DNA from: Takakia lepidozioides
Taxonomy: Eukaryota > Streptophyta > Takakiopsida > Takakiales > Takakiaceae
DNA length: 64,000 bases
Direction of reading: 5' to 3'
NCBI GenBank assembly: GCA_030704615.1
Contig: CM060731.1
Coordinates: 32,984,001 to 33,048,000, forward strand
Numbering within the stretch: the first letter of the stretch is position 1; the number at the start of each line of letters is the position of its first letter. A model generated the notes under the pieces. The model saw only the letters and a list, made by a program, of their open reading frames with translations, was not told the DNA's origin and searched no databases. This document shows positions 60,630-64,000 of the stretch, piece after piece. A program made the translations under genes and the position numbers.

Positions 60630-63600
60630 ATGGTGGCGGGTCTTGCTTTGTCTGCACAGCACCTCCTGTGTGGGCCTTCCCCTTGCGTCTTTCGATGGCT
60701 TCTGTCTGCGGCGCCTCTACCTCGCGATCACATTCCGGAAGGTACTGTCAAGTGTCTGTTGAGCTTGTACCCATGTTGTGTAAGTGAAGTCTGCAGCAAG
60801 TAGTTTTGGGTTTTAGAAGGAGCAGAACAAATTCTGTATCGAGAGTTGTTCTGCAGGGAGTGTGTTTGTCACATACGGGACTTTGGAACTGCAGGCATCT
60901 TCTGTTGCCGAACTCAATGCTATGATTTGTTACTGCACTCGTAGGACCCCCTTGCACTGGAAGGTACATCGTATATGGCACAAGAACAGAGCTTCAGGAT
61001 TGGGGCTAGTATTAGAGCAAGGTGTAGGCTTGGATAGGCTCTCGCAAAAGAGCAGTCCTCAAGTCCATGACTGGATATACCGTAGTGACAGCCTTTATTG
61101 TGAACTCCTGATTTGTGACGATGTTTACAGACATACTTTGTGGCTTTCATTCTAGCTAAGCGCTTAGGACCTGAGGTTTATGGTGCCACTCTGCAAGGAC
61201 CCATGTAAGGACGTTTCGCTGCATGCAAAAGATAACATTTGTAAAACACATTGACTTGAATGACAATGGATTTGCAATGCAGGTTTGAAGGGGAGTATTT
61301 CCTTGGATGTTCGGTGTAGACAGGGTGGAAATCAATGGAAAACAGATATGTCGACAGGAGGAGAACGAGGCAATGCTCAAGGGAGGGAAAGAGGCCAACA
61401 AGGCATGGTTCCCAGACGGAAGCCTTCAGAGAATCCATCGCGGGAAGGAGTGGGTAGGGGAGGGAATGACAATGATCAGGTGAGGGAAGGCCGGAGGCGA
61501 CATCCCAGATTCGAACCTGACGTCTCCTCTCATCGTGCAGGTAGTGTTTACCTTCCAACTTCCAGTACTTTCTTCTTTTGGAGGGGACTAACTGCTGGAA
61601 TGTGGGATGTCGCCGGAGGCGACATCCCACATTCGAGCCTGTCGTCTCCTCTCATCGTGCAGGTATTGTTTACTTTCCAACTTCCAGTACTTTCTTCTTT
61701 TGGAGGGGACTAACCCCAGTTAACATATTATGTTCTGGCCAGAACCCGAGGCAAGGCCATGTATAGGAACCACAGGATCTAATAAGTAGCTCCGGGTCTA
61801 ACTGCTGTGCATGAAGTTGTTGGTCCTCTCTAATGTATTTCTGGTTTGATTTTTCTTCTGTTGAAGTGAACAAACATATGAATAGAGCAGGCATCAGCAG
61901 TTATAGTGTAGGGATGCTTGACCCATAGGAAAGGAAAAGCTGATAGATTCAGATTTGGAAGATGGACATTTTCTTGGAAGTCAAACAAGGAGCTCCAGCT
62001 TGTCAGTGACGGGTCATTAGTGAGTACCACACACAATCTCATACTCAAGGTGGTCATGATGCCACACAGAAATGGTGTCCTGTTTGTGCACCAAGTGGTT
62101 TACATTGCATTTGTGGGATGCTGATTCGGCCTCCCGCGGAGTCCAGCTCTTCATCTTATGCGAATCAGATCTATGCTCATTGGCTGTCAACGGACACAGG
62201 ATTCCTGCTCTCGGCTTGCAAGTCCCTCTTCCGAGTCTGAATCTACCAGCTTTTCCTTTCCTTTACTGCGCGGATTTGCATTCCGGCCTGAATTTCAGAA
62301 GTTCCCCGACAGTCATCTGGCATTTGCTTGTTGTAACTTTCCGTGGGATTAGGCATGGTGAGGGATCTTCGCTCTGAGAAACCCTAGAAAAGCTCCAATT
62401 GGGAAATTGTTGCAACTTGGGAACATCAACGTCCGACTGGATGTTGAATGCCATCGCGTTTTCTGGCTCCTTTGGTGAGACTACAAGTCTGACATGAAGG
62501 AAGACATCAAGAATAAGTGGTTAGCTGTTTCCGGCGGATGGCTTCAACAATTTTCCTAGAGTAATGTATCCAGCTGAAGTTTGGCCCTTGGAACTTAGAA
62601 TGGAACTAAAGCCTGAGATGTGGGGTGAAAGTTGTCAAATTCGAAGGCAAGTCATACACGTTACTACATTTCCATGCGTCTACCAAACTGGCATAGTATT
62701 CTGGGCTGACACTGCTTGGGCTTCAATTGGGTCATCATTGTGCATTGCCATGAAAATTTTCCGTAGCTTGATTTTCTGTGGTTAACCAGTCTGTGTCAGA
62801 ATTGATGGAAATAGGTTACTTTACGGGTTTCTTCCTGTACTGGTTGTTGGACTAGACGAGTGAATGGGGGAGAGGATTAGTGCAAGAAATGCGTGAACTT
62901 TTTCGTGCTGCAGTGGCAGTTGTGCGGTTACTGAGGATTGAGGAAGGAGGGGCCTACAGTGATGTGCTGACTGGGGAGGGGGAGAATTCATGGGAGAATG
63001 AGATGGCATATGTGGGACGCACTCTTGGGTTCCGCACATCAGAGCTAGAGCTGCGGGGCCGAAGACTGGTATGCAGGTGCTAACCTCTAATTCAAAGCCA
63101 GTAACATGTTTTTCACTCTCTATGTTGAAGCCCTTAGTTGATGAAAAAACAAAAACTGCAGTTTCGAAGTGTTCAGAAGAGGTGGTTCATATTCTCAAGC
63201 ACGCTGTTACAAGGTGTCCGCAACAAACATTGTGTGGTGTTTCTGACAGCTTCTTGATTATGTGGTTGCGCCAGGTGACAGATGAGGTGGCAGGGGTCGT
63301 ACGGTTCAAGCGGTACCTGGACTTCCTCATATTCTCATTCTACAAGAATGATGTTCGAGACTATGACCGTATGGAACCTCTGCTCCGTCAGGTGCTTCTA
63401 TCGGTTCTTCTTTATGTGGTAGCAAAGAAGTCACAGTCTTTGATGTACTGTTAATGCTCTAGGCAAGGACTGATACATGTCAGCGAGTCATGACTTTGGA
63501 GTGCCCAGCACTGCTGCATACCTTTGGATGCAGAGGGCACTAACTCTACCCTTGCAGTGATTTCCAGTCCAATTATTCTATCAATGGAGGGTATGGGGGA

Positions 63601-64000
63601 AGTGAGACTTCAGATGGTTGATGCCTCTTCAGATTTTTGTCAATCACACACTGTGCATGTAGGTCACATATTCTGATGCTTCCTCATAACCAGTGTGACC
63701 TTATTTACAGATCCTCCGTGTTGGAATCTACGAGCTACTGAAGCTGGAGATGCCCCCCCATGCTGTTTTGAATGAGGCAAGTACCTTGTCAATTCCCTAT
63801 GAGAGTTCTTTGGATTAGCAAAGTGTGGCTGTAAGTTGTCAGATGTGCTTCTGGTCACTGTTACCCACAGTTCCCTGTGGATCAATTGTGGACTTACTAA
63901 ACAATTGGCGTGGTAAGTGTCAAAGATGATTGAGGTGGCTGGCGTGTTTTCTGCAGACGGTGAAGCTTGCTAAGGTTGCTCTCAGGGAAGGAGCGGGTAA
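60630..64000 (+). CDS. NusB-domain protein, likely RsmB-type RNA methyltransferase, partial
   Basis: Firm exons are 62,881-63,068, 63,275-63,391, 63,711-63,776 and 63,957 to beyond 64,000, all joined in phase. They encode a NusB-like helical domain: RELFRAAVAVVRLLRIEEGG, MAYVGRTLGF, VVRFKRYLDFLIF, MEPLLRQ, ILRVGIYELLKLEMPPHAVL, TVKLAKVALREG. In plants this arrangement (domain plus NOL1/NOP2/Sun methyltransferase) resembles At3g13180, a plastid rRNA m5C methyltransferase of RsmB type, but the catalytic part lies past the window edge. A possible first exon at 60,630-60,741 encodes MVAGLALSAQHLLCGPSPCV and more, a plausible transit peptide, and ends in the phase needed by exon 62,881. The 2.1 kb between is intron or holds further exons. 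Intron 63,777-63,956 has a GC donor. Confidence 0.75.
61491..61734 (+). repeat. 122-bp tandem duplication with palindromic junction
   Basis: Two copies start CCGGAGGCGACATCCCA at 61,491 and 61,613 and differ at a few bases. Between them GGGATGTCGCC-GGA-GGCGACATCCC forms an 11-bp-arm palindrome (about 61,604-61,628). The repeat lies in the probable first intron of the NusB-domain gene. Confidence 0.85.

Overview
The window looks like nuclear DNA of a streptophyte, probably a land plant. Host genes are split by GT-AG introns (one GC-AG) and include an RBR ubiquitin ligase, an EXO70 exocyst subunit, a TolB-like propeller protein, an NAD(P)-binding Rossmann protein and a PPR relic. Between them lies a dense nest of plant-type transposons: chromovirus Ty3/gypsy, copia and CACTA/En-Spm. 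A seed-free plant (bryophyte, lycophyte or fern) is a guess only. No rRNA or tRNA gene was recognised.

Left gene island (1-5.7 kb): a three-exon hotdog-fold acyl-CoA thioesterase (+) converges on a four-exon RBR E3 ligase (-). At 6.47-9.31 kb is a tandem array of about 1-kb units, each holding the 3' end of a copia element. At 9.3-10.05 kb begins a repeat rich in TACCGG/GGTAT words; the same kind of sequence resumes at 42.87-45.24 kb.

Between these two pieces sits what I read as one large inverted-repeat element (10,058-42,863, 32.8 kb). It has terminal inverted repeats of about 340-380 bp and a 9-bp flanking duplication with one mismatch (CAATCTACC / CAATCTACT). It appears to be a nest. The core is the two TIRs plus a right arm of 35.1-42.5 kb that carries an unrecognised multi-exon gene on the minus strand, with a zinc-finger-like start and long Q-T-D repeats. 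The word CAGACTG (or CAGTCTG) fills the TIRs, the arm's introns and its exons. A gypsy element appears to have entered the core and is now split into an integrase piece (11.2-12.4 kb) and a gag-protease piece (32.5-35.1 kb). It is interrupted by a CACTA element whose 5' end is at 12,426. The CACTA subterminal array was then hit by a young, intact chromovirus (13,094-19,995, target duplication CATAT). The CACTA interior has two divergent decayed genes: an accessory protein combining a Transposase_24-like region with a FCP1/SCP-like phosphatase domain, and a TNP2 transposase. A second, inverted TNP2 fragment follows.

Right gene island (45-64 kb): a PPR relic, a 147-bp perfect inverted repeat, EXO70 (five exons, -), an NAD(P)-binding protein (four exons, -) that shares a 305-bp divergent promoter with a five-exon secreted TolB-like protein (+), and the start of a NusB-domain (RsmB-like) RNA methyltransferase gene that runs off the window. 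The exon junctions given for five host genes keep phase throughout, which is the main support for those models.
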